Positions 1 to 7,139 of a stretch of 64,000 nt of DNA are shown one piece after another. A program made the translations under genes and the position numbers. Source of the DNA: a virus; IMG/VR virus record IMGVR_UViG_3300031707_002920, positions 21,904-85,903 of that record. One strand, written 5' to 3'. Position 1 is the first letter of the stretch, and every line of letters starts with the position of its first letter. Below the pieces are notes generated by a model. That model did no database searches. It was not told where the DNA came from and saw nothing but the letters and a program-made list of their open reading frames with translations.

Positions 1-2
1 AT

Positions 3-150
3 AATTACAAGAGAGCATTGATTCGCAAACCATTTGCTCCGAGATTAGATAAGGCAGCTCCGGCTCATTTGGTTAGTAAAATAGCTGCTGAAATTCCACA
101 TAAGACGTGGATCGATTACATTTATTGGAACGTAATATTAGAGCCGTAGG
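3..150 (+). CDS. C-terminal end of an unknown protein (partial)
   Basis: The frame is open from the left edge of the window for 49 codons and stops at TAG 148-150, ending in ...YWNVILEP. It runs directly into the tRNA-Thr gene six bases later. The product is not recognised, and the start lies outside the window. Confidence 0.6.
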
Positions 151-155
151 TCAAT

Positions 156-227
156 GCTGGTATAGCTCAATCGTAGAGCAATGGTATTGTAAACCATAGG
201 TTGTGGGTTCAAGTCCTGCTACCAGCT
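156..227 (+). tRNA. tRNA-Thr (TGT)
   Basis: The acceptor stem GCTGGTA/TACCAGC closes a cloverleaf. The anticodon loop is ATTGTAA inside the stem ATGGT/ACCAT, and the T arm contains GGTTCAAGTCC. The 3' CCA is not encoded. Confidence 0.93.
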
Positions 228-247
228 TTTTAGCAATTGGGGCTTAT

Positions 248-607
248 ATGAATACTACGATAGTAAATCGACAAGTCAAGCCTATTGATAGTATTATATT
301 TTCGATTAAACCTGTAGCTGAAAGACGAAAGCTTGTATTTAGAAAAAAGAAGAAGATTACAGTAGTTGAAGACTATATACAGACTATTGAGAAACGAATT
401 GAATTAGTAAATAAAGATTTTTTGCAAAAGAAACTACTATATAAGTTTGCATTATGCGAATTTGACGGTCAATTTCTACTATATATGGTAATTAATAATG
501 ATAAAGGTGACGTCGTCATGTGCTATACACGCGAAGTCACTCGCGATAATTTTAAAAAAATTTTAGACGAAATGTTTCTAGGCACGGGCTTTATGTTCGA
601 TAGTTAG
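248..607 (+). CDS. Unknown 119-aa basic protein
   Basis: I start at ATG 248, which follows a GGGG-type ribosome binding site; a longer frame from 203 would begin inside the upstream tRNA. The N-terminal half is very basic (a KKKKK-like stretch near residues 33-38) and the C-terminal half alternates hydrophobic and polar residues like a small alpha/beta domain. No family is recognised. It lies between two tRNAs, so it may be co-transcribed with them. Confidence 0.7.
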   Translation: MNTTIVNRQVKPIDSIIFSIKPVAERRKLVFRKKKKITVVEDYIQTIEKRIELVNKDFLQKKLLYKFALCEFDGQFLLYMVINNDKGDVVMCYTREVTRDNFKKILDEMFLGTGFMFDS

Positions 608-616
608 ACAATAAAT

Positions 617-693
617 AGGCGTATCATCCAAACGGTTCAGGATACATGTCTGATAAGCATGAAATAGTAGTTCAATTCTACTTACGCCTACCA
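617..693 (+). tRNA. tRNA-Ile (GAT)
   Basis: The acceptor AGGCGTA/TACGCCT is followed by an encoded CCA. The anticodon loop is CTGATAA in the stem CATGT/GCATG. The T arm is AGTAG-TTCAATT-CTACT. Confidence 0.88.
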
Positions 694-713
694 TTTTTTA
701 CAAAGGATCAACA

Positions 714-923
714 ATGGTTCGCATCTTGTGCGCTGTATGCTTATCGATGTCGTTTTTAAATTGCGCAGCTCATAAGTTGATCATTGATCCGGCAGAGTAT
801 AGCGTAGTAAAATTGTATATGATACCACATGCTATTATTATTAGAGTCGATACTATTAAAGTCGACAATTCAAAAATGTTGCAAATTAAATATTTTGGTA
901 AAGAAAATAAATCAAGAGACTGA
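714..923 (+). CDS. Small lipoprotein-like protein, 69 aa
   Basis: It starts at ATG 714 behind AAAGGA. The N-terminus is a short hydrophobic signal ending in a lipobox-like FLNC, so Cys17 could be lipidated after export. The rest contains a second hydrophobic beta-rich stretch. No family is recognised. Small phage lipoproteins often act in superinfection exclusion or lysis control, but nothing here shows which. It ends five bases before tRNA-Ala. Confidence 0.6.
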   Translation: MVRILCAVCLSMSFLNCAAHKLIIDPAEYSVVKLYMIPHAIIIRVDTIKVDNSKMLQIKYFGKENKSRD

Positions 924-927
924 TCGA

Positions 928-1000
928 GGGGCTATAGCTCAATTGGGAGAGCCGGTGCTTTGCAGGCACAAGGTTGGAGGTTCAAATCCTCTTAGCTCCA
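928..1000 (+). tRNA. tRNA-Ala (TGC)
   Basis: The acceptor GGGGCTA pairs with TAGCTCC followed by A. The anticodon loop is TTTGCAG, and the T arm is GGAGG-TTCAAAT-CCTCT. CCA is not encoded. Confidence 0.92.
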
Positions 1001-1047
1001 TAAATATAAACTACAAATTCAATTTCTGTTATCATTTATATACAACT

Positions 1048-1168
1048 ATGTCTTATAGAAAAGCAATTAAATCAGTTTATAGGGCAAACTGTCTCTGCTA
1101 ATGAAGTTGATGACATTAAAAATGTCGTTAGTAATTTGTTACGATCGGGTGTTGGTTTAAGTCGATAG
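1048..1168 (+). pseudogene. Possible frameshifted 40-aa gene
   Basis: ATG 1048 opens a 17-codon frame. A neighbouring frame then continues coding-like sequence (LNQFIGQTVSANEVDD...) to TAG 1166-1168. A one-base shift near 1063-1066 would join the two halves. I see no strong ribosome binding site, so this may be a decayed gene or chance. Confidence 0.25.
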
Positions 1169-1286
1169 CAGAAAATTCTATTCATACAAATATATAACAA
1201 CAATGCGTGTTCAGTGCCACTAGAATTTATTGAAAGCGATGCAGGTTGTTACAACTGCTTAAGGACTAACTTTTTCAGGAGTGTTT

Positions 1287-1496
1287 ATGGCTACGAAGCA
1301 CGTCTCTCGCTTACCTCTTTTAGGAAAGCCGCTGCCTGAGTTTGATTATCGAACCTCGCAATCTTCCATAATTGTTGTGGATGATCCTGGAGATAAAGAT
1401 ATGGTAATTGTTAAAAAAGGTGAAAAACCTGTTGGCAGATGTGCCTGCTTTAATAATGGATTCACCCGTGACGGATTACCACTTCCTTTAGAATAA
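1287..1496 (+). CDS. Unknown 69-aa protein
   Basis: ATG 1287 follows AGGAG at 1277-1281. A GTG at 1281 in the same frame would overlap the ribosome binding site, so it is not preferred. The protein has a PLPEFDY motif, a short beta-rich core (SSIIVVDDPGDKDMVIVKKG) and two Cys near the C-terminus. Not recognised. Confidence 0.65.
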   Translation: MATKHVSRLPLLGKPLPEFDYRTSQSSIIVVDDPGDKDMVIVKKGEKPVGRCACFNNGFTRDGLPLPLE

Positions 1497-1565
1497 ATGA
1501 ATAGAGCCTAACACAAAGCAGATGTAAAGAAATTATGATAGTTAAACGTTACAACAAAACGAAAG

Positions 1566-1769
1566 GTGAATCATGCGAGCAAAGGTCATGCAGATTTAAA
1601 TGTCGATGCAATTGAATTCGATAAAAATCCTGAAGATACAACGGAACTTTTACTTGCGAATTTATACACATTACTCTTAATGATGAATATTTTTGTAAAA
1701 TATGACGATGTAAAATGTAAAGAAGAATATAAATTAGAAAATGGAACAACAATTAAATTTATTCGATAA
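1566..1769 (+). CDS. Unknown 67-aa protein
   Basis: The best start is GTG 1566 after GAAAG. The product has an acidic N-terminal half, a central Leu/Met-rich helix and a basic C-terminus ending KFIR. Not recognised. It lies in the run of small genes and tRNAs at the left end. Confidence 0.5.
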   Translation: MNHASKGHADLNVDAIEFDKNPEDTTELLLANLYTLLLMMNIFVKYDDVKCKEEYKLENGTTIKFIR

Positions 1770-1814
1770 TCTTTGAGGTTTATAAAAGGCACTTTCACTC
1801 TCAACAAACCCTTG

Positions 1815-1887
1815 CCCCAGTAGCTCAGCTTGGATAGAGCCACAGTTTTCTAAACTGTACGTCATCGGTTCGAGTCCGATCTGGGGT
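1815..1887 (+). tRNA. tRNA-Arg (TCT)
   Basis: The acceptor is CCCCAG/CTGGGG with a weak seventh pair. The anticodon stem ACAGT/ACTGT encloses the loop TTTCTAA. The T arm is TCGGTTCGAGTCCGA. Confidence 0.9.
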
Positions 1888-1892
1888 TTTTT

Positions 1893-2099
1893 ATGAAAAA
1901 ATACGGACGACAGAAACAACATCCAGGTAATTTACCTGACAATCATCCACCGAAAAGATTTCGAAATTGGTGGGAAATTGAATATCATAACGGTAAGTCA
2001 AAGAAGCGTGAATGCAGGCAAGCTGCCATTGATATCATCAAAGAACTAATTGAAAAATCCTCTCTTATTACGAACTTTGATAGTATTATTACTCTTTAA
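1893..2099 (+). CDS. Small basic protein, 68 aa
   Basis: It starts five bases after the tRNA. The N-terminal 45 residues are very basic and Trp-containing (RFRNWWEIEYHNGKSKKREC), followed by an amphipathic helix. Nucleic-acid binding is plausible from charge only. No family is recognised and no strong ribosome binding site is visible. Confidence 0.5.
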   Translation: MKKYGRQKQHPGNLPDNHPPKRFRNWWEIEYHNGKSKKRECRQAAIDIIKELIEKSSLITNFDSIITL

Positions 2100-2153
2100 T
2101 TATTTTTCGTATGTTTGATAAAATGAACAATTTATATGAAGAGGTAAAAAATT

Positions 2154-2354
2154 ATGGACGAAATTAAAAGGACTCTCATAGAGAAAGCAAAAGAAGAATA
2201 TGGTCATATAAGACCAATTAGGGGTAAATTAGGACAACACATGTCTTTAAATGATTGTTTTACATTACATGATGGTAAACTATTGTTTTGGTTTAATACG
2301 TCAGATGATACTACTAGAATGTTAATTAAAGAGGTTGTAAATGGAAGTAATTGA
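2154..2354 (+). CDS. Unknown 66-aa protein upstream of the acyl carrier protein
   Basis: ATG 2154 follows GAAGAGG. The product has an N-terminal charged helix and a C-terminal beta segment (GKLLFWFNTSDDTTRML). Its last codons overlap the acyl carrier protein start at 2341 by 14 bases, so the two are probably translationally coupled. Its function is unknown. Confidence 0.65.
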   Translation: MDEIKRTLIEKAKEEYGHIRPIRGKLGQHMSLNDCFTLHDGKLLFWFNTSDDTTRMLIKEVVNGSN

Positions 2355-2568
2355 TAAAATTAAACAAATAATAGCTGATCAATTATGTATAGAAGAATCG
2401 TTTATATTAATGCGTTCAAAATTTGAAGACGATTTAGGATCGGATTCAGTAAGCTTAGTTGAAATAATAATTGCTGTAGAAGACGAATTTAATATTAGTA
2501 TATCTGATGAAAGTCTTCAAAAGATGAAAACAGTTGAAGATTTAGTTAATCATGTTAAAAACATTTAA
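2341..2568 (+). CDS. acpP: Acyl carrier protein
   Basis: This is a 75-residue four-helix acyl carrier protein. The sequence DLGSDSVSLVE around residues 33-43 carries the serine that receives 4'-phosphopantetheine, followed by the conserved VEIIIAVEDEF helix II. Length and motif spacing match bacterial AcpP. In the cell it would carry acyl chains as thioesters for lipid or modification chemistry. No ketosynthase or acyltransferase is visible nearby, apart from a GNAT protein at 8025, so it probably plugs into host enzymes. Confidence 0.9.
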   Translation: MEVIDKIKQIIADQLCIEESFILMRSKFEDDLGSDSVSLVEIIIAVEDEFNISISDESLQKMKTVEDLVNHVKNI

Positions 2569-2588
2569 CGTTCATCAGAGGTGTTATT

Positions 2589-3080
2589 ATGAAAATATTG
2601 TTGTTTGTATTATTACTTTGTATAGGCAGTAACGCTAGTGCTAGCGTTAGTGCTATTAACGACACAGTCGATTCATTAAGAACGTATTCGGGCGCTATTA
2701 AAAAAATTGAAAAATTTTATGCTAAGCAACAACTTGATTATTCTGGTAGAATTTTAACACATGTACTAATTCCTGTTTCAATGTTTCCATTTTTATGTAT
2801 GCCAGATTCGATCACAAAAAATTTGCAACGCGGACAATTAGTATGGATGAATTCATTTGAATTAAATATGAGAAAACGAGTTGATAAATCAAATGAATAT
2901 TTGCAAATTGCAACTGTTAGTTATGTCGGGCTGCCTAATGGGCATCCTGATTTTAAAACATATAGATTATTCTTTTTCGTAAAAAATGTAGCGATGGGAG
3001 ATTGGGAAGAAACAAGAGATCCATTAGTAGTAATACTTGATCTTACAAGTAAATTAGAAGTCACTTATGGTTGTCATTAA
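2589..3080 (+). CDS. Predicted secreted protein, 163 aa
   Basis: ATG 2589 follows GAGGTG. A classical signal peptide (MKILLFVLLLCIG..ASAS) would be cleaved near residue 20, releasing a mature domain of about 140 residues, probably periplasmic. The DNA around the cleavage site holds a short palindromic AACGCTAGTGCTAGCGTT. No family is recognised. A second secreted protein of similar size is at 8375. Confidence 0.65.
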   Translation: MKILLFVLLLCIGSNASASVSAINDTVDSLRTYSGAIKKIEKFYAKQQLDYSGRILTHVLIPVSMFPFLCMPDSITKNLQRGQLVWMNSFELNMRKRVDKSNEYLQIATVSYVGLPNGHPDFKTYRLFFFVKNVAMGDWEETRDPLVVILDLTSKLEVTYGCH

Positions 3081-3110
3081 TAATAATCTTATGATTTTTT
3101 AGACAAAAAT

Positions 3111-3813
3111 ATGAAACATCTAATGATAGTCCAAAAAGAATTCTTGAAATATGCGTCAGACGGTCGTTCTATTCCTGTGTCGCAACTTGGCATTCATAGA
3201 CCTGGATCATGGTGGGATGATTTATGATCCTGTGAGCGAGAAAACCCACGGTTTCAACCGTGGGATGAAAGCGAACCAGTACACATAAAAAATAAATTAC
3301 ATTCTTTGTGAAAAATAATGTATATTTAAATCCAGACAGAGATTGTTCCTCAAAGCTGAAAATGCTGGTTGAACACTAAAAATCTCTATCTACTTTTCTC
3401 CTTGCTTCAGACCTAATAAATCTGATTCGGAGATCTCAAAGTTTTTAAAAGAACTCAGACTCGGGCTGGAGTCTGTTGAGCGACCCCCGCATCGCCGCAA
3501 GGCGGCAGCACGGGTGAGGGCTCATAGAAGCCCACGACTTTAGTCGTGGGAGCAGTCACCTTATAAAGAACAGATAGCATATCTTAGAAGACATCCAAAA
3601 TCATTCTGGAAACGATATCTAAAAAAACCACCTAAAGAAGAAACTATTGAACTTTCTACTGAGCCTTTAATTCAACCTACAGACTATTATGGAGAAGATT
3701 GGGACAGTCTAACACGAAAAGAACAACTACAGGAATTAGCTTATCATCAACGAAAACAACTTAAAAAACGACAAAACCTTCAACGGCAACTTATACTAAA
3801 GGGCATGATTTAA
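3111..3813 (+). pseudogene. Unknown gene split by a 331-bp IS-derived element
   Basis: ATG 3111 opens ...HRPGSWWDDL, then the frame runs into the element at 3226. Removing bases 3226-3556 restores ...DDL-SPYKEQIAYLRR... and an open frame to TAA 3811-3813, giving 123 residues. The product is basic, with a coiled C-terminal tail. The exact rejoining supports a clean IS200/IS605-type insertion after TTTAT. Function unknown. Confidence 0.7.
3226..3556 (+). mobile_element. Non-autonomous IS200/IS605-family remnant (331 bp)
   Basis: The left end has the hairpin CCCACGG..CCGTGGG and the right end has CCCACGAC..GTCGTGGG. Both ends nearly match those of the complete tnpB element at 45188-46450, including about 110 bases at its right end that encode the last TnpB residues. 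The middle of tnpB is missing, so it could move only in trans. It sits directly after TTTAT. Confidence 0.8.
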
Positions 3814-3987
3814 CTAAGAAATTAGGGTTAAAGTAATCTTAAGATTAACTTATAATTAATGGTTTTACTACGATATTTATAATGATTATTTATAATAGAA
3901 GTGGTGCTTAGAAGAAAATTTCAGAATTTACTTAATCTCAATTTTCTTCGAATTTCATCCTTCTTTTAAACTAAAAAAGGTTTTAAA

Positions 3988-4053
3988 ATGACGATTCGTA
4001 GGCAGCCGCAACAGCAACGTCGCCCTCAACCAGGACGGTGTATGCTCAAGTGA
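3988..4053 (+). CDS. Possible 21-aa Arg/Gln-rich microprotein
   Basis: ATG 3988 follows AAAAAGG. The product is MTIRRQPQQQRRPQPGRCMLK. It is preceded by an AT-rich stretch with an inverted repeat (GAAGAAAATT..AATTTTCTTC, 3911-3949) and followed by a strong terminator at 4081-4114, which makes it a short self-contained transcription unit. It could be a leader peptide or chance. Confidence 0.35.
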   Translation: MTIRRQPQQQRRPQPGRCMLK

Positions 4054-4080
4054 AGCTGTCGAATTAACGTTATATTTATT

Positions 4081-4114
4081 AAAGGCTTCACTTGAAAAAG
4101 TGGAGCCTTTTTTA
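4081..4114 (+). terminator. Intrinsic terminator before the tRNA cluster
   Basis: The stem AAAGGCTTCAC/GTGGAGCCTTT with a TTGAAAAA loop is followed by a run of T. Confidence 0.85.
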
Positions 4115-4129
4115 TTGTTGAAATAAGCA

Positions 4130-4204
4130 CGGGACGTAATGCAGTGGGAGCATGCAACATTTGGGATGTTGTAGTCGTCGGTTCGAATCCGACCGTCCCG
4201 ACCA
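4130..4204 (+). tRNA. tRNA-Pro (TGG)
   Basis: The acceptor is CGGGACG/CGTCCCG with C1 typical of tRNA-Pro, and CCA is encoded. The anticodon loop TTTGGGA sits in the stem CAACA/TGTTG. U33 is present, unlike the two other Pro tRNAs nearby. Confidence 0.93.
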
Positions 4205-4211
4205 ATTTTAT

Positions 4212-4286
4212 TGGAGTATAGCTCAATGATAGAGCACTGAGCTCTGGACTCAGATGTTTGAGGTTTAAATCCTCATACCCCAGCCA
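4212..4286 (+). tRNA. tRNA-Gln (CTG)
   Basis: The acceptor TGGAGTA/TACCCCA has one mismatch, then G and encoded CCA. The anticodon stem CTGAG/CTCAG encloses CTCTGGA. Confidence 0.88.
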
Positions 4287-4291
4287 AGTTT

Positions 4292-4364
4292 CGGGATGTA
4301 TTTCAAATGGTAGAATTTCTGATCCGGGATCAGAAGGTTAGCAGTTCAAGTCTGCTCATCCCGA
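4292..4364 (+). tRNA. tRNA-Pro (CGG), with C33
   Basis: The acceptor is CGGGATG/CATCCCG. The anticodon stem TCTGA/TCAGA encloses TCCGGGA, so the anticodon is CGG and the base before it is C instead of the near-universal U33. Confidence 0.85.
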
Positions 4365-4388
4365 TTACATAAGTGTCTGATTGTAAAA

Positions 4389-4463
4389 CGGAGCGTGGCC
4401 CAGTCGGTTCAGGGCTCCTGAACGGGGTTCAGGAGATCGGCAGTTCGAATCTGCCCGCTCCGA
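4389..4463 (+). tRNA. tRNA-Pro (GGG), with C33
   Basis: The acceptor is CGGAGCG/CGCTCCG. The stem CCTGA/TCAGG encloses ACGGGGT, giving anticodon GGG and again C at position 33. The stem can extend by further pairs on either side. Confidence 0.75.
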
Positions 4464-4468
4464 TTAAT

Positions 4469-4543
4469 GTTCCTATAGCTCAACTGGATTAGAGCAGTAG
4501 TTTCCGATACTACAGGTTAACCGTTCAAATCGGTTTAGGAACA
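4469..4543 (+). tRNA. tRNA-Arg (CCG)
   Basis: The acceptor is GTTCCTA/TAGGAAC. The anticodon stem GTAGT/ACTAC encloses TTCCGAT. Confidence 0.92.
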
Positions 4544-4550
4544 ATAAATT

Positions 4551-4624
4551 AGGGGTGTAGCTCAGTTGGCTAGAGCAGCAGATTTTGATTCTGCGAGTCG
4601 TGGGTTCGAGTCCCTCCACCCCCA
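4551..4624 (+). tRNA. tRNA-Gln (TTG)
   Basis: The acceptor is AGGGGTG/CACCCCC with a first-pair mismatch. The anticodon stem GCAGA/TCTGC encloses TTTTGAT. The T arm is GTGGGTTCGAGTCCCTC. Confidence 0.88.
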
Positions 4625-4631
4625 TTAACAT

Positions 4632-4705
4632 ATCTCTATAGCTCAATGGATTAGAGCAGCGATTTCCTACATCGCAGGTTGAGAGTTCAAATCTCTCTAG
4701 AGATA
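4632..4705 (+). tRNA. tRNA-Arg (CCT)
   Basis: The acceptor is ATCTCTA/TAGAGAT. The anticodon stem GCGAT/ATCGC encloses TTCCTAC. Confidence 0.92.
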
Positions 4706-4715
4706 CTATTTCAAT

Positions 4716-4785
4716 ATGCTTGTTTCTTAATTCAACGGTAGAATGCAAGCTTTGAAACTTGACACAGAGGTTCGACACCTTTTGC
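4716..4785 (+). tRNA. tRNA-like remnant
   Basis: A D-like arm (TTCT..AGAA), a weak anticodon-like arm (CAAG..CTTG) and a T-like arm (AGAGG-TTCGACA-CCTTT) are present, but I cannot pair an acceptor stem. It is most likely a decayed tRNA gene next to the zinc-finger gene that follows. Confidence 0.3.
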
Positions 4786-4809
4786 TATTGCTATTTCTAG
4801 TAAAATGAT

Positions 4810-5133
4810 ATGAACAATGTAATTCAGAAAAACTTGTACAAAACTTGTACAAGATGTAAATTAACAAAACCTATTGAAGAGTTTTATAAACAGGTTCAAG
4901 GAATATATGGTTGCAAGAGTGAGTGTAAAGAGTGTTCAAAAAAATTAACAAGCGACGATTATCAAATACATAAAAAAGAAAGAAATGCTACAAAAAGAAA
5001 ATGGTGCATAAGAAATAGGAAAAGATATAATGAAGTCCATTTAAAATGGGTACACGATAATAGAGAGCATTACAACGCTTATCATAGAGAGTATAAACAA
5101 AGACAAGCTCGTTTATTTGTGCCTGTTTCCTAA
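4810..5133 (+). CDS. Zinc-finger protein of the HNH-endonuclease type, inserted among tRNAs
   Basis: The N-terminal 40 residues form a CTRC...CKEC zinc module followed by basic NR..Y repeats, as in the DNA-binding part of phage HNH homing endonucleases. I do not see the catalytic HNH core, so it may be a truncated or DNA-binding-only form. Its last codons (LFVPVS) overlap the first 15 bases of tRNA-Arg(ACG). A decayed tRNA precedes it. The arrangement suggests a mobile gene that landed in the tRNA cluster. Confidence 0.6.
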   Translation: MNNVIQKNLYKTCTRCKLTKPIEEFYKQVQGIYGCKSECKECSKKLTSDDYQIHKKERNATKRKWCIRNRKRYNEVHLKWVHDNREHYNAYHREYKQRQARLFVPVS

Positions 5134-5191
5134 CAGGATAGGGGATCAGATTACGAATCTGATTGTGAGAGTTCGAATCTCTCCAGGCACA
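5119..5191 (+). tRNA. tRNA-Arg (ACG)
   Basis: The acceptor is GTGCCTG/CAGGCAC. The stem TCAGA/TCTGA encloses TTACGAA. A34 would need deamination to inosine. The 5' end overlaps the preceding coding sequence. Confidence 0.9.
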
Positions 5192-5327
5192 CTTTTTTCT
5201 TCATAGTTAATCTCACCTGATTGGTAAATTAAATTTAAAATTTATCATAAGATCAAATTTGAAGAACTGATTAGTTCGTGAAAAATGTATAGAAATTTAT
5301 AAATGTACTAAACTAAAAAGGATCTTT

Positions 5328-6554
5328 ATGAAGAAAAATGTATTAATTATTGGTGCTGGCGGTGTTGCACAAGTAGCAGCTCATAAATGTGCACAAAATA
5401 ATGATATTTTAGGTGATATTTGTATTGCATCTCGTACTAAAAGCAAATGTGAAGAAATAATTAATGGTATTTATCGATTGAATAATTTAAAAGATAAGAC
5501 AAAAATGATATGCTCACGACAAATAGACGCTCTAAACGTGCAGTCTACAATACAATTGATAAAAGATACGAATTCATCAATTGTACTGAATTTAGGATCA
5601 GCGTTTATTAACATGTCAGTTCTTGAAGCATGTATTCAAGCTAAAGTAGATTATTTAGACACTGCGATTCATGAAGAACTTGATAGAGTAGCAACTATTT
5701 GCGAACCACCGCCGTGGTACGCAAATTACGAATGGAAAAGGAAAGATCGTTGTACCGCTGCTAAAATTAATGCTATTTTGGGCGTAGGTTTCGATCCAGG
5801 CGTCGTCAATGCTTATTGTAAGCTTGCTGCAAATGAATATTTTGATAAAATTGATACTATCGATATTATGGATGTAAATGACGGTCGTCATGGTAAGTAT
5901 TTTGCTACTAATTTTGATCCAGAAATTAATTTTAGAGAATTTGTTGGTACGGTATTAACGTGGGTCGATCAAAAATGGGTCCGTAAATCGATGCATTCTG
6001 AAAAAATGATTTATAAATTCCCGATAGTTGGTGAACAGACGATTTATCTTACAGGTCACGACGAATTACATTCATTGTCTAAAAATATAGATGCTAATAG
6101 TATTCGATTTTGGATGGGATTTAGCGATCATTATATTAATTGTTTTACCGTGCTTAAAAATATTGGTCTGTTATCAGAAAAACCAGTAATTGTCGAAGGT
6201 TGCGAAATTAGACCGTTGAAAGTAGTTAAAGCTTGTTTACCTGATCCTAAGACATTAGCACCCGATTATAAAGGTAAAACATGCATCGGCTGTCTAGTGA
6301 AAGGCACAAGAGATAATCAAAATAGAGAATTGTTTATTTATAACATCTGCGATCACGAAGATTGTTATCGTGAAACAGCGTCGCAGGCAATAAGTTATAC
6401 TGCAGGCGTACCGATTGTAGCAGCTGCCATACTTGTTGCGACAGACGTGTGGAGTCCTAAAACCATGGTAAATGTCGAAGAATTGCAGCCTGACGTATTT
6501 CTGCGATTGCTTGATAAGATGGGCCTCCCGACAACGCTAAGCTTTTTAAAATGA
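5328..6554 (+). CDS. Carboxynorspermidine synthase / saccharopine dehydrogenase-like
   Basis: This 408-residue oxidoreductase has a clear N-terminal Rossmann NAD(P) site (VLIIGAGGVAQVAAHKCA, residues 5-22). The GVGFDPGVVNAYC segment, the long PPWYANYEW region and the overall length match carboxynorspermidine synthase, which reductively condenses aspartate semialdehyde with a diamine in the alternative polyamine route. Saccharopine dehydrogenase is the related alternative. It starts a run of accessory genes after an AAAAGGATC ribosome binding site. Polyamines neutralise packaged DNA and assist translation, so a phage role is plausible but inferred. Confidence 0.85.
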   Translation: MKKNVLIIGAGGVAQVAAHKCAQNNDILGDICIASRTKSKCEEIINGIYRLNNLKDKTKMICSRQIDALNVQSTIQLIKDTNSSIVLNLGSAFINMSVLEACIQAKVDYLDTAIHEELDRVATICEPPPWYANYEWKRKDRCTAAKINAILGVGFDPGVVNAYCKLAANEYFDKIDTIDIMDVNDGRHGKYFATNFDPEINFREFVGTVLTWVDQKWVRKSMHSEKMIYKFPIVGEQTIYLTGHDELHSLSKNIDANSIRFWMGFSDHYINCFTVLKNIGLLSEKPVIVEGCEIRPLKVVKACLPDPKTLAPDYKGKTCIGCLVKGTRDNQNRELFIYNICDHEDCYRETASQAISYTAGVPIVAAAILVATDVWSPKTMVNVEELQPDVFLRLLDKMGLPTTLSFLK

Positions 6555-6564
6555 TTAGATTAAT

Positions 6565-7122
6565 ATGAATGTGTATGTGCTTTCTCGCCAAGAAATTGAA
6601 CATATTATTACGTCGCATTATAAGAAATTTAATAAATGGGCATTGATTTCAATTTATAATATGTCAGGACCATTACTCAATGAGTGTACTAAAGAAATAT
6701 TACGTCTTATTGGTTGTCATAAAACGTTAAGCCTTAAGTTTTCTGATATTTCAAACACTGAATATTATAGATTAATAAATCAGTTTAAGACGAGAGCAGT
6801 CAATAGATTATTTTTATTTTCAACTGTTCAAGCGAAGAAAATAATATCTTTTGTAGATCGTATAAATACTAATACCACTGATCTAGTCGTCCATTGTGAG
6901 GCCGGAATAAGTAGATCTGGAGCTGTCGCATTATTTGCTTGTAGATATTTAAATTTAGATGAACAGCAATTTTGGCAATTAAATAAACGCAAAGGCAAGC
7001 ATAAACAGATTCAGCCTAATCGATATGTGTATGACACGCTATATCACGTGTCGGGTATGAAGAAGTTATATCAAAGTTTTTGGCAAGGCGCTATAAGCGA
7101 CAAACTTACAACAAAAACTTGA
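6565..7122 (+). CDS. Protein tyrosine / dual-specificity phosphatase-like
   Basis: Residues 110-119 read HCEAGISRSG, the HCX5R phosphate loop with catalytic Cys111 and Arg117. The 185-residue length fits the small dual-specificity class. An upstream Asp general acid is not obvious to me. It lies 10 bases after the polyamine gene. Its substrate is unknown: phosphoprotein, RNA 5' end or nucleotide are all possible. Confidence 0.75.
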   Translation: MNVYVLSRQEIEHIITSHYKKFNKWALISIYNMSGPLLNECTKEILRLIGCHKTLSLKFSDISNTEYYRLINQFKTRAVNRLFLFSTVQAKKIISFVDRINTNTTDLVVHCEAGISRSGAVALFACRYLNLDEQQFWQLNKRKGKHKQIQPNRYVYDTLYHVSGMKKLYQSFWQGAISDKLTTKT

Positions 7123-7139
7123 CTAAACAAGGAGGAGTC

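Noticed and set aside
829-1101. 90-residue frame covering tRNA-Ala
   Set aside because: Most of it is tRNA sequence in translation; no binding site.
4026-4778. Minus-strand frames of 66 and 101 residues
   Set aside because: They are the complements of consecutive tRNA genes (repeated GFEPTT/FELST-type peptides from T-arm sequence).
4716-4785. Functional tRNA-Ser
   Set aside because: No acceptor stem and no long variable arm, so recorded only as a tRNA-like remnant.
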